A stretch of DNA of 64,000 nucleotides from Bin87 sp965217175 (GCA_965217175.1 OZ244251.1:2170001-2234000); one strand, 5' to 3'; positions 26,540-35,286 are shown, counted from the stretch's first letter. A program made the numbers and translations. The notes: generated by a model from the sequence alone, not told the origin.

Positions 26540-27103
26540 TCAGTTGCCGAGCAGCTCGCCGTTGATAAGCAAATTGCGCACGTCTGGGACCAGGTTGTTC
26601 GCCCTCTCGCGGAGGGCATCGGGTCCGACGTTGGTGATGGGATGAGGGCACATCAAGTATGGAAAACCGGGGACTCCCATCAGCCTCGTGTAGGCGCGGG
26701 CGGTGTTGGCGAACACCGTGGTGATGATGGTCGCTGCCGGGATTCCCTGGCGCTCAAGAGTAATTCCGTCGTGCAAACTGCCCGACGAGCAGCCTCCTCA
26801 ATCCCCTATGCCGGCGATTACGAAATCTGCATTATGGTGCAGGTCGGCCAGCACCTCCGGATGCGGAGGCAGCGATGCGCTGTGCTTGCGGGCATGATAG
26901 ATGTTGGAGAACTCAAACTCTTCGTCCAAAATTCGCGCGATTTGCCACAGAATGGCATCGGAGTTGGCTTTGGAATTGTCCAGCAGTCCTAATCGGGCGC
27001 CACGCAGGTCGATGGGTCGAGCGGCCATGATCAACGGCGTTTCACCCGGGTCGTACCCGGTTGGGTCGATTACCTGGATGCTGGGAGAGTGCGATATGGT
27101 CAT
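26540..27103 (-). CDS. UGSC-family protein with in-frame TGA: candidate selenoprotein
   Basis: 187 aa if TGA at 26798-26800 is read as selenocysteine (U102). Upstream: LGLLDNSKANSDAIL and FVIAGIGD; then U-G-G-C-S-S-G; downstream: LHDGITLERQGIPAATI and PHP near the end. The two halves stay in one frame and make one UGSC-type domain, a family named after its Sec/Cys-G-S-C motif. Read conventionally, translation would stop at residue 101 just before the motif. A SECIS-like hairpin follows the TGA. The ATG at 27103 has AAGGAG 7 nt upstream. Biochemical role unknown; a redox-active Sec/Cys site (U102, C105) is inferred. SelA/B/D and tRNA-Sec are not in the window. Confidence 0.8.
26766..26788 (-). 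promoter_or_regulatory. SECIS-like hairpin downstream of the TGA
   Basis: On the minus strand, starting 10 nt after the TGA: lower stem UCGUCG/CGACGG, one G.A mismatch, upper stem GCA/UGC and loop GUU. The E. coli fdhF SECIS has the same upper stem GCA/UGC and a loop starting with G and containing GU, with 18 nt between UGA and loop; here it is 19 nt. Folding was done by hand. Confidence 0.65.
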
Positions 27104-27138
27104 AATCAAACTCCTTGGGTGTGGAACAACGGGCCAGC

Positions 27139-28152
27139 CTACAATGCTGTAGTGACTGCGGGAACCCCGAAGTAATTCATGATTAGTTCACTATAGATGC
27201 CGCTGTCGCCACCGGCTTTTACGATAAGGATGTCATCAGGACTCTCAACCGTCAACAATCGTCGGTCGTCATCTTCGGTTTCCAACGGGCCATTCACCAT
27301 CCCCAGCCGTTTCAACTGAGCCACCGAACGCCAGGAACGCTCGTACAAATATTCCTGCATGGCCCGCCGCTCCCAGCCCTGGCGTCCCAACAACTCTGAG
27401 TGCCAATGGCCTACTACCCAGACCCATTTGATGCCGCGGCCAAAATATATGCCCAATCCGTGGGAGGCCATGCCATCGGCGATAGAATCCAGCAGGCTTT
27501 CGCTGGTGGTGCCATAGCGGTTACCGTGCATTGACGGGTCCTGAATGGTGGCAACGGTTACGGTTGACTGGCCTGGCGCAAAACCGGCGCTGACGTGGAA
27601 TGGTTCCCATGGGCTGTTCTCTTCGTCCTCGCCGATCACCACGCCAAATTTGGTCAAGCTGCCCATGCAGCCGCGATCCAGGAGCCCAGGCCTTTGCTCG
27701 AATACGTTGATGAAAATCAGCCGCAGAGCTCTTCCGATTGTGGAATTAGCCCGTCGCCCCGGACTGAACAGGTTGTCGGTGCAATTCAGGTCGATCTCCT
27801 GGCGGATGGGGCCGTTTACGATGACGAGCAAGCCCGTGGAGTTTGTCACGGCGGATACTTCGTGGATGCAGTTTGGATCGTGTTCGAACAAAGCTCTCAT
27901 GGCTGCCAACACGATGGGGAAGTAAGAGGGCAAACACCCGGCCATAACGGCGTTGGCTGCCGCCTGATCCGCCGTCAGGGTGCGGCGACGAACTGGGACT
28001 TCTCCGATGATGTCATCGGGGGCCAGGCCGACCGCATCCAGCATCGCCTGTACTTTATCTATTGTCGGTGGAACTACTGGCAATCCATCGGTCCAGCCAC
28101 GGCGATAGCATTCTTCGATAGCGTCCAACTCGTCGGACGCAAGATTGACCAT
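27139..28152 (-). CDS. Conserved protein of unknown function, linked to the UGSC gene
   Basis: 337-aa soluble protein. Conserved-looking segments are RRGWTDGLPVVPPT (about 18-31), AGCLPSYFPIVLAAMRAL (about 72-89), STIGRALRLIFIN and the C-terminal DDILIVKAGGDSGIYSE. Several cysteines (C73, C95, C123, C160) could be redox or metal ligands. My recollection, not checked, is that this family often neighbours UGSC proteins. ATG at 28152 is chosen over 28245 because the homologous-looking part starts there. It ends 35 nt before the UGSC start, so an operon is likely. Confidence 0.7.
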   Translation of the reverse strand: MVNLASDELDAIEECYRRGWTDGLPVVPPTIDKVQAMLDAVGLAPDDIIGEVPVRRRTLTADQAAANAVMAGCLPSYFPIVLAAMRALFEHDPNCIHEVSAVTNSTGLLVIVNGPIRQEIDLNCTDNLFSPGRRANSTIGRALRLIFINVFEQRPGLLDRGCMGSLTKFGVVIGEDEENSPWEPFHVSAGFAPGQSTVTVATIQDPSMHGNRYGTTSESLLDSIADGMASHGLGIYFGRGIKWVWVVGHWHSELLGRQGWERRAMQEYLYERSWRSVAQLKRLGMVNGPLETEDDDRRLLTVESPDDILIVKAGGDSGIYSELIMNYFGVPAVTTAL

Positions 28153-28291
28153 AGTTCGGGAAGGTGGTGTAACCAAGTGGCAACTCCGGAACTGGTGTAA
28201 GCGTTGGCGTAAATGCCTCGGCTTCGGATGGCCGTATTCTACCAACGGACGGAGGCAAATCTCAACTTGAAGCCCAGATTGTCAATAAGAT

Positions 28292-29077
28292 TCACGATGG
28301 TATCGTACGGGGTAGATGTAATTTGGCTGCGGATCCATGGGACATCAGGACGGAAGCCGGTTCCTGCGTTGTCGCTTGCGCCAGGGAGGGGCTCAATAAG
28401 GACGAATAATCGCAAGTGATCGCCCAACTCGTGGCTGTCGATATCTGCCACGGATCGCGCGTCAAACGGTAGTTTCGGACCCGGCCACCAGGCAAAGCAT
28501 GATAACCCCAGTGGCGGGCAGTCAAGAATTCCTCCAGTGAACCTGCCGCTGAAACTTGCGGTGGTTGATCGGTCTCTGCGGACAATGATTCCTCCCTGCC
28601 ATCCCGCATCCAGTTATAGGAATATCGCGTTCGGTGGCCAGGTGAGGAGGAAGGGACGCTGAAATTGCGGCCCATCGGTAGCGCGGTGCAGGGTTCGCGA
28701 TACAACCGCCTCGCGAACTCGCCGGCTATGCGGCTGCCCACCATTTGTTGAAGGAACATTACACCGGGCCGGTTGCACCCGCGGGACACCTTCTGTCGGA
28801 CGTACATTCTAAAATTCACCTGAACGTACCCGGCTGTTGGCACGGGCAATCCGAAGACGCGGGGATTTGCGAACCAGAGTCCAACCAAGCTGATGTAGGT
28901 TTGGTTATGGAAGCAGTCAACTTCCAATCCCCTGGGGACGCAATGCTCCAGTTCGGTGGCCTCAACCTGCCACGAGGCGATGACCAGATTGCGCAGCCGG
29001 GCGCTGATGAATCCGGGACGTGTGAACAGGGCGAAGTATCCGTCGAAGTATTCGGCAAGGTCGATTCGCAGCGTCAG
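28292..29077 (-). CDS. DUF2071 (YqjF-like) protein without a canonical start codon
   Basis: The DUF2071 family is recognisable from TYISLVGLWFANPRVFGLPVP, NFRMYVRQ, FLQQMVGSRIAGEFARRLY, SLEEFLTARHWGY and the closing DPWQI...CDYSSL. Homology extends upstream of the first possible start (TTG at 28927) into LRNLVIASWQVEATELEHCVPRG, and no ATG, GTG or TTG exists in frame there. A CTG at 29077 overlaps the previous gene's TGA as CTGA, giving 261 aa. The gene may use a CTG start or be a start-lost pseudogene. Function of DUF2071 is unknown. Confidence 0.65.
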   Translation of the reverse strand: MTLRIDLAEYFDGYFALFTRPGFISARLRNLVIASWQVEATELEHCVPRGLEVDCFHNQTYISLVGLWFANPRVFGLPVPTAGYVQVNFRMYVRQKVSRGCNRPGVMFLQQMVGSRIAGEFARRLYREPCTALPMGRNFSVPSSSPGHRTRYSYNWMRDGREESLSAETDQPPQVSAAGSLEEFLTARHWGYHALPGGRVRNYRLTRDPWQISTATSWAITCDYSSLLSPSLAQATTQEPASVLMSHGSAAKLHLPRTIPS

Positions 29078-29709
29078 GGAGACGAATCGGCGAGGCGGCG
29101 TTCCAGACGTCGTTGTTGCAAAGAAATGGTCAAATCGCCCCTGGTGCGTTCCAAAACACCGCGCATGGCATCGGTGCTGCGGCGTAATCCGCCGGTTACG
29201 GCCTCCGGGAAGTCCACGGTAACCAATATCCCGTAGATCTCATCCATCAACTCCATGAGTTCTTCACAACGGGAAGTGTCGTCCCGTCGCAGTGCATCCA
29301 GGATGTACCGACGAAGCTCGCCGATCACCTCGGCCATTCCGTTCAGGTAAGCGGGTGGGTCCACATCAAGCGATTCCCAATCGGGCAATGTTTTTTCGGA
29401 AATTGCCGCCAACGTTATGTTAGCTTCGGTAAATTCCTTCCTGGCGTCGGAGAGAAAACCGGCGTAGTAAATCTCGGGATTGTTGATCTTGATTTCCAGC
29501 GTTTCGCCCAGCCTGTCAGATGCCTCGGCGATCAGGCGTTCCGCCTCTTCGAAATCGTAACGATGAACGGCGCGAATGGCGTTAGCAGAGTTCCGGATTA
29601 CCTGGCGGGATATTACCAGCGCCTGTTCGCGCGCCCGATGCCGTTGGCCCAATTCTTCGATCGCCCTGGCAGACAGGTTAGCCAGGTGTTCCCCGTGTGG
29701 TGTCGGCAT
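29074..29709 (-). CDS. Translin-family protein (COG2178-like)
   Basis: 211-aa all-helical protein. The C-terminal part VDFPEAVTGGLRRSTDAMRGVLERTRGDLT and the central PAYLNGMAEVIGELRR match the prokaryotic translin family (translin/TRAX bind and in some cases cut RNA). The archaeal and bacterial members are poorly characterised. It lies 9 nt after thiE. Function as a nucleic-acid-binding protein is inferred from family only. Confidence 0.72.
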   Translation of the reverse strand: MPTPHGEHLANLSARAIEELGQRHRAREQALVISRQVIRNSANAIRAVHRYDFEEAERLIAEASDRLGETLEIKINNPEIYYAGFLSDARKEFTEANITLAAISEKTLPDWESLDVDPPAYLNGMAEVIGELRRYILDALRRDDTSRCEELMELMDEIYGILVTVDFPEAVTGGLRRSTDAMRGVLERTRGDLTISLQQRRLERRLADSSP

Positions 29710-29718
29710 CGCCTGACT

Positions 29719-30696
29719 CTACACTCGTCCGCCGGCGGCGCGGATGGCTTCGGTCAACCCGGCAGCGGCGGCTTCGGGATCGGGGGCGCTTCCCACTGCG
29801 GCGGTGACGCAAATGGCATCGGCGCCTGCCTCCACAACCGGAGCCACGTTATCGACCGTGATGCCGCCGATGGCGACCAAGGGCACCTGGGCCACGGCGC
29901 GGGCCTGTTTGAGCCTTTCTGGACCCTGCGGGTCGCGGATCATCGGTTTGGTGGTCGTGTTGTACATCGAGCCGAACGCCACGTGGTCGGCGCCCATTTC
30001 CTGGGACTCAATGATGAGGTCGATATCCCGATTTGAGCGTCCCAGTAACTGGCCTGGCGCCAGTATCTTTCTCGCGTCGGCTACGGCCAAGTCGGTTTGG
30101 CCCACATGCAAACCCACGTGTTCCGGGCCGAGGGCCGCCGATATATCGGCGTGATCGTTAATAATCAACAGGGCTTGGTTGGCGGCGCAAAGGTCCCGGA
30201 GGGCGATAGCCAATGGCATCTGTTCACCCTTGTCGCGCAATTTGTCCCGGAGCTGGAGCATACGGGCGCCACCATTGATCGCAGCCTTCGCAACTTCTAT
30301 CGGTTCGCGGCCTCCGGTTACTTCGGGGTCGATGATGACGTACAACCCACGAATGCGATCAGCCTGTTCTCTCCGCAACGTCCTCCCAGCGCGTTGGTTG
30401 GCATCATCCAGAGCTCTGTGGAGTTGCAGCGCGGAATCTATCTCAACGGCGCCAGTAGCCTCCAATATGCTGAGGATGTTGCGGGCGGTGTTGATAAGGG
30501 TTATCGCATTGGAACGATTTTCGGGACGCCCTACTTGTATGGACTCGGGGCGGGCGGAAGCGAGGCCGCTGTCCAGCCAACCGATTTCACCGGCAATCAA
30601 TCCTTCGGGCAACGTTTCGGAAGCGAGCAGGGCCTCGAGGCAGCCTACCAGTGCCGGCAGGAGATTGGAGGGGTTGTTGTCGGGGTTGGTGGTCAC
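29719..30696 (-). CDS. thiE: Thiamine-phosphate synthase with N-terminal extension
   Basis: 325 aa. The C-terminal 210 residues are the ThiE TIM barrel: LYVIIDPE, MLQLRDK, LIINDHADI, GLHVGQTDL, HVAFGSMYNTTTKP and VAIGGITVDN. It couples HMP-PP and thiazole phosphate to thiamine phosphate. About 110 N-terminal residues, mainly helical, are not part of the core enzyme. The start ATG overlaps the FmdB stop (ATGA). thiD is 15 kb away in this window. Confidence 0.92.
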   Translation of the reverse strand: MTTNPDNNPSNLLPALVGCLEALLASETLPEGLIAGEIGWLDSGLASARPESIQVGRPENRSNAITLINTARNILSILEATGAVEIDSALQLHRALDDANQRAGRTLRREQADRIRGLYVIIDPEVTGGREPIEVAKAAINGGARMLQLRDKLRDKGEQMPLAIALRDLCAANQALLIINDHADISAALGPEHVGLHVGQTDLAVADARKILAPGQLLGRSNRDIDLIIESQEMGADHVAFGSMYNTTTKPMIRDPQGPERLKQARAVAQVPLVAIGGITVDNVAPVVEAGADAICVTAAVGSAPDPEAAAAGLTEAIRAAGGRV

Positions 30697-31028
30697 GATT
30701 GCATTCCTTTGGGGACTTCGCCGCCGCGGGCAGCGTCGATGGATTCCCGAACGGTGGCCGGCATTTCAACGCCGTGGCGGGTGAAAGTGTCTTCGACGTG
30801 TCGGCCGATATTGCGCGGGTCGCTGTAGTATTCCCGACTATTGCCAGAGGTCGGAGTGGAAGCGTGGACGCCGGAAGTGGTTTTACCCATGGCGAATGCC
30901 GACATTCTGCGTTGCATTTCGGCGCTGCCGCAACTGCTGCAAATTGGTTCCAGCGCAGCGCCCACGGAGCGGACGAAAAAGGTGGACAGTTCATGGCAGA
31001 TTTGGCAACGGTATTCGTAAATGGGCAT
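30693..31028 (-). CDS. FmdB-type zinc ribbon protein (1)
   Basis: 111 aa. N-terminus MPIYEYRCQICHE with a second CxxC (CSSCGS), the FmdB/CxxC_CXXC_SSSS putative regulatory zinc ribbon. The C-terminal half is polar and probably disordered. FmdB was named as a regulator of formamidase in Methylophilus; the role of most members is unknown. It overlaps thiE by 4 bp and follows the second FmdB gene by 6 nt. Confidence 0.85.
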   Translation of the reverse strand: MPIYEYRCQICHELSTFFVRSVGAALEPICSSCGSAEMQRRMSAFAMGKTTSGVHASTPTSGNSREYYSDPRNIGRHVEDTFTRHGVEMPATVRESIDAARGGEVPKGMQS

Positions 31029-31034
31029 GATTAA

Positions 31035-31352
31035 TCAACCGTCCGGGTTGTTGATCTCGTGCCGATGTTCGTGGAAATCAGGGGTGACCCGGCCGCCCAT
31101 GGCTTCGTCCATGCGTCCAAGATGGGAGTCGATGCTGACGGCTTGGTTGTTATCAAGGTCGGCGATCGCATTATCTGGCACCCAGTTCAGACTTTCCCCC
31201 CACGAACGATGAAAAGAAAAACCGGAAACCAGCCTGGTCAATCCGTTTCCTCCGCATTGTCTACACGCCAGCGCATCTGCAGCGGACCAGCTGTACACCA
31301 ATCTGGATTGGCGCAAGCCGCAAGAATCGCAATTGTATTCGTAAATCGGCAT
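31035..31352 (-). CDS. FmdB-type zinc ribbon protein (2)
   Basis: 105 aa. MPIYEYNCDSCG followed by CRQCGG. It is a divergent paralogue of the next gene. ATG at 31352 is chosen since every FmdB begins MPxYEY; in-frame upstream starts at 31397 or 31487 lack support. It is the first gene of a leftward operon (fmdB, fmdB, thiE, translin-like, DUF2071) and divergent from polA. Confidence 0.82.
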   Translation of the reverse strand: MPIYEYNCDSCGLRQSRLVYSWSAADALACRQCGGNGLTRLVSGFSFHRSWGESLNWVPDNAIADLDNNQAVSIDSHLGRMDEAMGGRVTPDFHEHRHEINNPDG

Positions 31353-31395
31353 GCCTGTACAACGATATAGGTTGGTCAGTTGGGATAGCCGGGCC

Positions 31396-31404
31396 ATTAT
31401 ATCA
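31396..31404 (-). promoter_or_regulatory. Extended -10 promoter element for the fmdB-thiE operon
   Basis: On the minus strand TGATATAAT, an extended -10 (TGnTATAAT), about 45 nt before the fmdB start. No good -35 was seen, which extended -10 promoters tolerate. Confidence 0.45.
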
Positions 31405-31546
31405 CGGCGGCTTTCATGGCCACGGCGGACAGGACTCCGGGCGCGCATTACGGCTGATGTATAATGCGGATGAACAAGACCTACCACGGAAATGGTTGGG
31501 CGTTTATGGTTGGGCGTTTAGGGACAATCTGCCAGAGGGACCGAAG

Positions 31547-34351
31547 ATGGCGAGTGCAAGTCAAATGTCGATGCCGATTTCATTCGGGACTGCCGGGCGC
31601 AGTTCGCCGTTGCTGCTGTTGTTGGACGGGCACGCGATGGTTCACCGATCGTTTCGCGCCATCAGTGCTTCCCGAAACCTGACGGTGTCGAGCACCGGGG
31701 AAGATGTAACCGGCGTTTATGGATTCGCCAGCGTCTTTATTCGGGCACTCAACGAGTGGCAACCCACCCACGTTACGATCTGTTTTGACACACCTGCGCC
31801 CACGTTTCGCCATATTCGGTTCCCGCAATACAAGGCTCAAAGGCCCCCGACGCCTCCCGAACTGCGAGGGCAGTTCGATCGGGTGAAACAACTCATGAGG
31901 GCTTTTGGTGTCCCGGTGTACGAGCTGGCAGGGTATGAAGCCGATGACTTGATCGGCACTCTGTCGAGGCAAGCCGAAGAGGCAGGATTGGAGACCGTTA
32001 TCGTAACTGGGGACCGGGACACCTTCCAGCTGGTGTCCCCCAAGGTGCGGGTAGACCTGGCTCGCGGCGAAGGTGACCGCAGGATCGTGGATGAAGCGGA
32101 ATTACTGGAACGTTACGGTGGCCTGACAGCGGCTCAGCAACCTGATTTCAAGGCATTGGTGGGCGACAAATCGGACAACATACCCGGAGTGCCCGGAGTA
32201 GGTGAGAAAACGGCGATAACGTTGTTGAGCAACTATGACCGGCTTGAGGGCATTTACGAGCATATCGACGACATTTCGCAAAAACGGGTTCACAACAATC
32301 TGTCGGAAAACCGGGAAGCCGCGTTTGAATACCGTTTCCTGACGACTATCGACCGGGCAGCCCCCGTTGAGCTCGATCTGGAGGGATCCAGGTTCGGCAA
32401 TTACCAGCGGGGAGACGTGGTCGCATTCATGACCGGCCTGGAATTTCACAGCATTTTGGGGAGGATTCCATCGCCGGACGCACCCTGGGCGACGGCGACC
32501 GGTGAACCCGCCGGGCATAGTGTTTCGGTTGCTTCGGGTCCGGCGGTGACGGTTGCCGACGCAGACCAAGATTATCGGATTGTATCTCTCCGAAGCGAGC
32601 TGGACGCTATGATCGACGAAATTCGCGTCGCCGGCGCCTTCGCGTTTGATACTGAATCGAGCAGCACTGATCCGATGAACGCCGACTTGGCCGGGTTGAG
32701 TTTCGCGGTTCCCAGCGGGGTGGCATGGTACGTGCCAGTCGGGCACGCATCGGGTGATCAACTACCGATGGAGGAAGTACTGGTCGCCGTACGTCCCCTG
32801 TTCGTTGAGGATGGACTCCAACGGTGTGCCCACAACGCCAATTACGATCTTACGCTGCTGAGCAACTACGGTATCGAACCCTACGGCGTGGTGGATCACG
32901 ACACGATGATCGCGGCGCATTTGCTGGGCAAGAACCGGTTGGGACTCAAACCCCTGGCGCTGGAGATACTTGGGCGGGAGATGACCAACATAACGGAAAT
33001 CATCGGGAAAGGCGCGCGCCAGAAAACCTTTAACGAAGTTGACATCACGGTTGGCGCTCCGTACGCCGCTGCTGACGCGGACTGCACGCTCAGGTTGAGG
33101 CAGCATCTGGAACCGCCGCTGGAATCGTTGGGTATCCAGGGGTTGATGTCGGAAGTGGAACTGCCCATAGTGCCGGTCCTGGTTGACATGCAGCGGGCGG
33201 GGGTGAAGCTCGACGCCGGTATTTTGCACGAGATGTCGCGCGATTTGAACGAACAGATGGAACAGCTCCAGACCAGTTTGTTCCAGGACATCGGCCATGC
33301 CGTAAACATCAACTCGCCAAAGCAACTGAGCGATTTGCTGTTTTCCGAGTTGGGATTGCCCAAGACCAGACGAACGAAATTGGGTTATTCCACGGATGCC
33401 AACGCGTTGGAGTCCCTGAAAGGAATGCACCCGGTGGTTGACCGCATTCTGGAGTACCGACAGGTTTCCAAGCTGAAATCGACCTACGCCGACGCCTTGC
33501 CGGAGATGGTGAACCCGCGGACGGGTCGGATTCACACCTCATATCATCAGACCGGATCGGCGACTGGCCGAATAAGCAGCAGCGACCCCAACTTGCAGAA
33601 CATACCAGTGCGCACGGAAGCTGGTCGCCAGGTCCGTCGCGCATTCGTAGCGGATTCGGATTGTAAACTGCTATCTGCCGATTATTCGCAAATTGAGCTC
33701 AGAGTGCTGGCTCACCTGTCGCAGGATGAGTCGCTGTTGGAGGCTTTCCGCCGTGGAGAAGACATACATGCCGCGACCGCCAGTCAGATGTTCAATGTTC
33801 CAATAAACCAGGTGGATGGGGACCAGCGGCGGATTGCGAAAATTCTGAACTTTGGCGTCATATACGGTTTGGGCCCATACGGCATATCTCAGCAAACTGG
33901 ATTCAGTCGCGAAGAGGGCCGCCAATTCATCGACAACTATCTGTCGCGTTATCCAGGGATAAACGGATACCTGGAATCGATCAAAGACCAGACGCGGCGC
34001 ACGATGTACGCTGAAACCCTGTTGGGACGGCGCCGGTATCTGCCGGACATTCAATCGTCCAATCACAACGTTCGGGCGGCTGCTGAGCGGATGGCCATCA
34101 ACATGCCGATTCAGGGCACGGCCGCAGACATCATGAAAAAAGCCATGATTAGCGTGCAGTCCCGCCTCAAAAAAGAAGATTGGAACACCAGGATGATCCT
34201 GCAGGTGCATGATGAACTGGTGTTCGAAGTTCCGGAGGACGAGATGGATGAGCTCATTGTGATGGTGCTGGATGAGATGCCCGCGGCCCTGGATCTGGAC
34301 GTGACGCTCAAAGTTGACGTGAAATCAGGTTACTCGTGGGGAGACTTCTAA
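31547..34351 (+). CDS. polA: DNA polymerase I with active proofreading domain
   Basis: 934 aa, three domains. The 5' nuclease (about 18-300) has VTGDRDTFQLV and GDKSDNIPGVPGVGEKTA. The 3'-5' exonuclease (about 345-540) retains its metal ligands: D368 and E370 (FDTES), the NANYD motif and YAAADAD. The polymerase domain has motif A DYSQIELR (D712) and motif C HDE (888-890). Many bacteria have lost proofreading in Pol I; here the residues are intact. ATG at 31547 is preferred over 31457. A TATAAT at 31458-31463 is a possible promoter. Confidence 0.95.
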   Translation: MASASQMSMPISFGTAGRSSPLLLLLDGHAMVHRSFRAISASRNLTVSSTGEDVTGVYGFASVFIRALNEWQPTHVTICFDTPAPTFRHIRFPQYKAQRPPTPPELRGQFDRVKQLMRAFGVPVYELAGYEADDLIGTLSRQAEEAGLETVIVTGDRDTFQLVSPKVRVDLARGEGDRRIVDEAELLERYGGLTAAQQPDFKALVGDKSDNIPGVPGVGEKTAITLLSNYDRLEGIYEHIDDISQKRVHNNLSENREAAFEYRFLTTIDRAAPVELDLEGSRFGNYQRGDVVAFMTGLEFHSILGRIPSPDAPWATATGEPAGHSVSVASGPAVTVADADQDYRIVSLRSELDAMIDEIRVAGAFAFDTESSSTDPMNADLAGLSFAVPSGVAWYVPVGHASGDQLPMEEVLVAVRPLFVEDGLQRCAHNANYDLTLLSNYGIEPYGVVDHDTMIAAHLLGKNRLGLKPLALEILGREMTNITEIIGKGARQKTFNEVDITVGAPYAAADADCTLRLRQHLEPPLESLGIQGLMSEVELPIVPVLVDMQRAGVKLDAGILHEMSRDLNEQMEQLQTSLFQDIGHAVNINSPKQLSDLLFSELGLPKTRRTKLGYSTDANALESLKGMHPVVDRILEYRQVSKLKSTYADALPEMVNPRTGRIHTSYHQTGSATGRISSSDPNLQNIPVRTEAGRQVRRAFVADSDCKLLSADYSQIELRVLAHLSQDESLLEAFRRGEDIHAATASQMFNVPINQVDGDQRRIAKILNFGVIYGLGPYGISQQTGFSREEGRQFIDNYLSRYPGINGYLESIKDQTRRTMYAETLLGRRRYLPDIQSSNHNVRAAAERMAINMPIQGTAADIMKKAMISVQSRLKKEDWNTRMILQVHDELVFEVPEDEMDELIVMVLDEMPAALDLDVTLKVDVKSGYSWGDF

Positions 34352-34401
34352 AACGGGTGAGGGATTTTATCCAGTATCCGGATTGAGGAGGAATATCTGT
34401 A

Positions 34402-35286
34402 GTGGAATTGTTGCGCAGTTTGGTTTTCGTCCCTGGGAATCGGGCAAACATGCTGGAAAGAGCATTGGGATTCGGCGCCGACGTCGTAATGGTCGACCTG
34501 GAGGACTCGGTGCCGCCGGGCGAAAAGGCATCGGCATGTGAGATGGCTGCAGAGTGGGTGCCGCGACTGGCGGCGGCCGGACGCAGAGTGATGGTACGGG
34601 TCAATTCGCTGGATACCGGTCTCACGAGCCAGGAACTGGATATGGTGGTGTGCCCGGAACTGGCCGGGATAAGCGTAGGCAAAGGCGACTCAGCGTGGGA
34701 CCTGCAGCAGGTTGACCGACTGCTGGGACCTTTGGAATCCAGGATTGGCATTCCGCGAGGGACAATCAAGTTGGTGCCCTGGATTGAAACGGCGATGGCC
34801 ATCGTTCACGTTTATGAGATGGCCCGCGCATCTCAGCGCATTGTCGGGGTCGCATTCGGCGCCGAGGATTACACCAACGACATGGGGGTGATCCGAACCG
34901 ATTTTGGCGAGGAGTGTTATTACGCGAGATCGGCGGTGGCGGTTGCCGCACGCGCCGCGCGTGTGGCGGCTCTGGATGGTCCATTCGTAGGGTTCCGTGA
35001 CCCGGACGGGTTGCGCACCGATGCCGGCACGGCGCGGCAGATTGGCTTCACTGGCAAGTTTGCCATCCATCCGGCACAGATCGACATCATCAACGAGACG
35101 TTCTCTCCCCATCCCGACGATGTGGAATACGCCCGCACCGTGGTTGCAGCCTGGGAGGAAGCCGAAAGCGCGGGCCGCGGCTCGCTGTCCATCGATGGTC
35201 GAATGGTGGACGTGCCAGTGGTGAAGAGAGCGCAAAACCTCCTGGCGCTGGTGGAGGCCATAGCGGCCCAAAGTGTCCAGGCATGA
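34402..35286 (+). CDS. HpcH/HpaI-type CoA ester lyase (CitE-like)
   Basis: 294-aa TIM barrel of the citrate lyase beta/malyl-CoA lyase family: RSLVFVPGNRANMLERA, DVVMVDLEDSVPP (Mg-binding acidic residues), RVNSLDTG, IETAMAIVHVYEMA, FGAEDYTNDMG and KFAIHPAQIDIIN. It probably cleaves or forms a (3S)-malyl-, methylmalyl- or citramalyl-type CoA ester; the exact substrate is unclear. GTG start at 34402 with GAGGAGGAAT upstream. The stop overlaps the start of a 50-aa ORF. Confidence 0.88.
   Translation: MELLRSLVFVPGNRANMLERALGFGADVVMVDLEDSVPPGEKASACEMAAEWVPRLAAAGRRVMVRVNSLDTGLTSQELDMVVCPELAGISVGKGDSAWDLQQVDRLLGPLESRIGIPRGTIKLVPWIETAMAIVHVYEMARASQRIVGVAFGAEDYTNDMGVIRTDFGEECYYARSAVAVAARAARVAALDGPFVGFRDPDGLRTDAGTARQIGFTGKFAIHPAQIDIINETFSPHPDDVEYARTVVAAWEEAESAGRGSLSIDGRMVDVPVVKRAQNLLALVEAIAAQSVQA

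Noticed and set aside
26798..27103. UGSC gene as an ordinary truncated pseudogene
   Set aside because: The frame continues cleanly past the TGA with family-like sequence, and a SECIS-like hairpin follows; kept as the alternative hypothesis only.
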